Shown piece by piece: positions 28,754 through 28,801 of a stretch of DNA of 28,801 nucleotides (position 1 is its first letter; each line of letters starts with the position of its first letter). This DNA comes from JACMPA01 sp035564115. GTDB lineage: Bacteria > Patescibacteriota > Saccharimonadia > Saccharimonadales > UBA4665. The position numbers were made by a program, and so were the translations under genes. Location of the stretch: NCBI GenBank assembly GCA_035564115.1, contig DATMTN010000015.1:1-28801 (forward strand). Direction: 5' to 3'. The notes under the pieces are model-generated. The model saw only the letters and a program-made list of their open reading frames with translations. It ran no database searches and was not told where the DNA came from.

Positions 28754-28783
28754 ATTGTAAATCTATATATTTGACAATGTCAA
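28754..28783 (-). promoter_or_regulatory. Promoter and operator-like palindrome of the MFS gene
   Basis: Minus strand -35 TTGACA (28783-28778), 18 bases, -10 TACAAT (28759-28754). TTGACATTGTCAA (28771-28783) is a perfect 13-base palindrome that covers the -35; ATTTG-N6-CAAAT lies just downstream of the -10. Confidence 0.65.
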
Positions 28784-28801
28784 GTATTTAACCCAGGATC
28801 T

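Noticed and set aside
1..28801. CRISPR array, insertion sequence, prophage or toxin-antitoxin island
   Set aside because: No spaced direct repeats, transposase, integrase, structural phage genes or recognisable toxin pairs were seen; the phage-like 83-residue protein alone is not enough.

Overview
This window looks like chromosome from a reduced-genome bacterium of the Candidate Phyla Radiation, most likely Candidatus Saccharibacteria (TM7). Reasons: very short intergenic gaps, many single-pass membrane or lipid-facing proteins of unknown function, two proteins that I recall as CPR/Saccharibacteria families (the 65-residue protein at 9862-10059 and the 198-residue protein at 10292-10888), an archaeal-style short AspRS, an Fe-S-less MutY-like glycosylase, and near-leaderless promoters. 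TGA behaves as a normal stop (for example at 14475-14477), which argues against the recoded Gracilibacteria/SR1. The phylum call is inference from memory, not a search.

Layout. 1-591 is the 5' part of a ferredoxin-reductase-like flavoprotein gene. 700-940 holds an initiator tRNA-fMet, its terminator, and a second short transcription unit with a partial copy of the tRNA 3' end and a possible 28-residue peptide. 1009-2280 carries an FtsB/DivIC-like protein, two small membrane proteins and tRNA-Ile2(CAU). 2446-9758 is a long minus-strand block: an unknown membrane protein, an ABC-2 transporter pair, a tRNA-dihydrouridine synthase, a two-gene operon of unknown function, and a second ABC-2 transporter pair. 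9862-11698 carries three small or membrane proteins of unknown function. 11757-13935 holds a MurC/Mpl-type ligase facing a MazG-like hydrolase and TsaC/Sua5. 13984-16206 has a tail-anchored protein, the MutY-like glycosylase and a divergent LssY-C-domain protein. 16207-20332 is a tandem pair of large single-pass proteins with extracytoplasmic TolB-like propellers. 20478-23864 has a 25-residue peptide gene, an AlkA-type glycosylase, a DoxX-like protein, a 55-residue membrane protein behind a long structured leader, a DnaQ-like exonuclease and a YHYH-domain protein. 23900-28699 has aspS, a CNNM/CBS membrane protein, a DsbA-like oxidoreductase and a 14-TM MFS efflux pump with palindromic sites around its promoter.

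How the genes work together. Housekeeping themes are translation and tRNA modification (fMet and Ile2 tRNAs, Dus, TsaC, AspRS), base-excision repair and nucleotide sanitation (AlkA, MutY-like, MazG-like, DnaQ-like), cell wall and division (MurC-like, FtsB-like), and a cell surface with disulfide chemistry (DsbA-like, YHYH, propeller proteins). There are three efflux or export systems (two ABC-2, one MFS). I see no insertion sequence, prophage block or CRISPR array. No stretch above about 300 bases is empty; the two largest non-coding gaps are 10060-10291 (divergent promoters) and 21586-21830 (structured leader).

The best candidate for something undescribed is the roughly 200-nt RNA at 21606-21830, which can form an 11-bp long-range helix, an alternative competing hairpin and a pseudoknot ahead of a 55-residue membrane protein. 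Also notable are the recurrent '-10 box, six bases, ATG' gene starts and the propeller pair.
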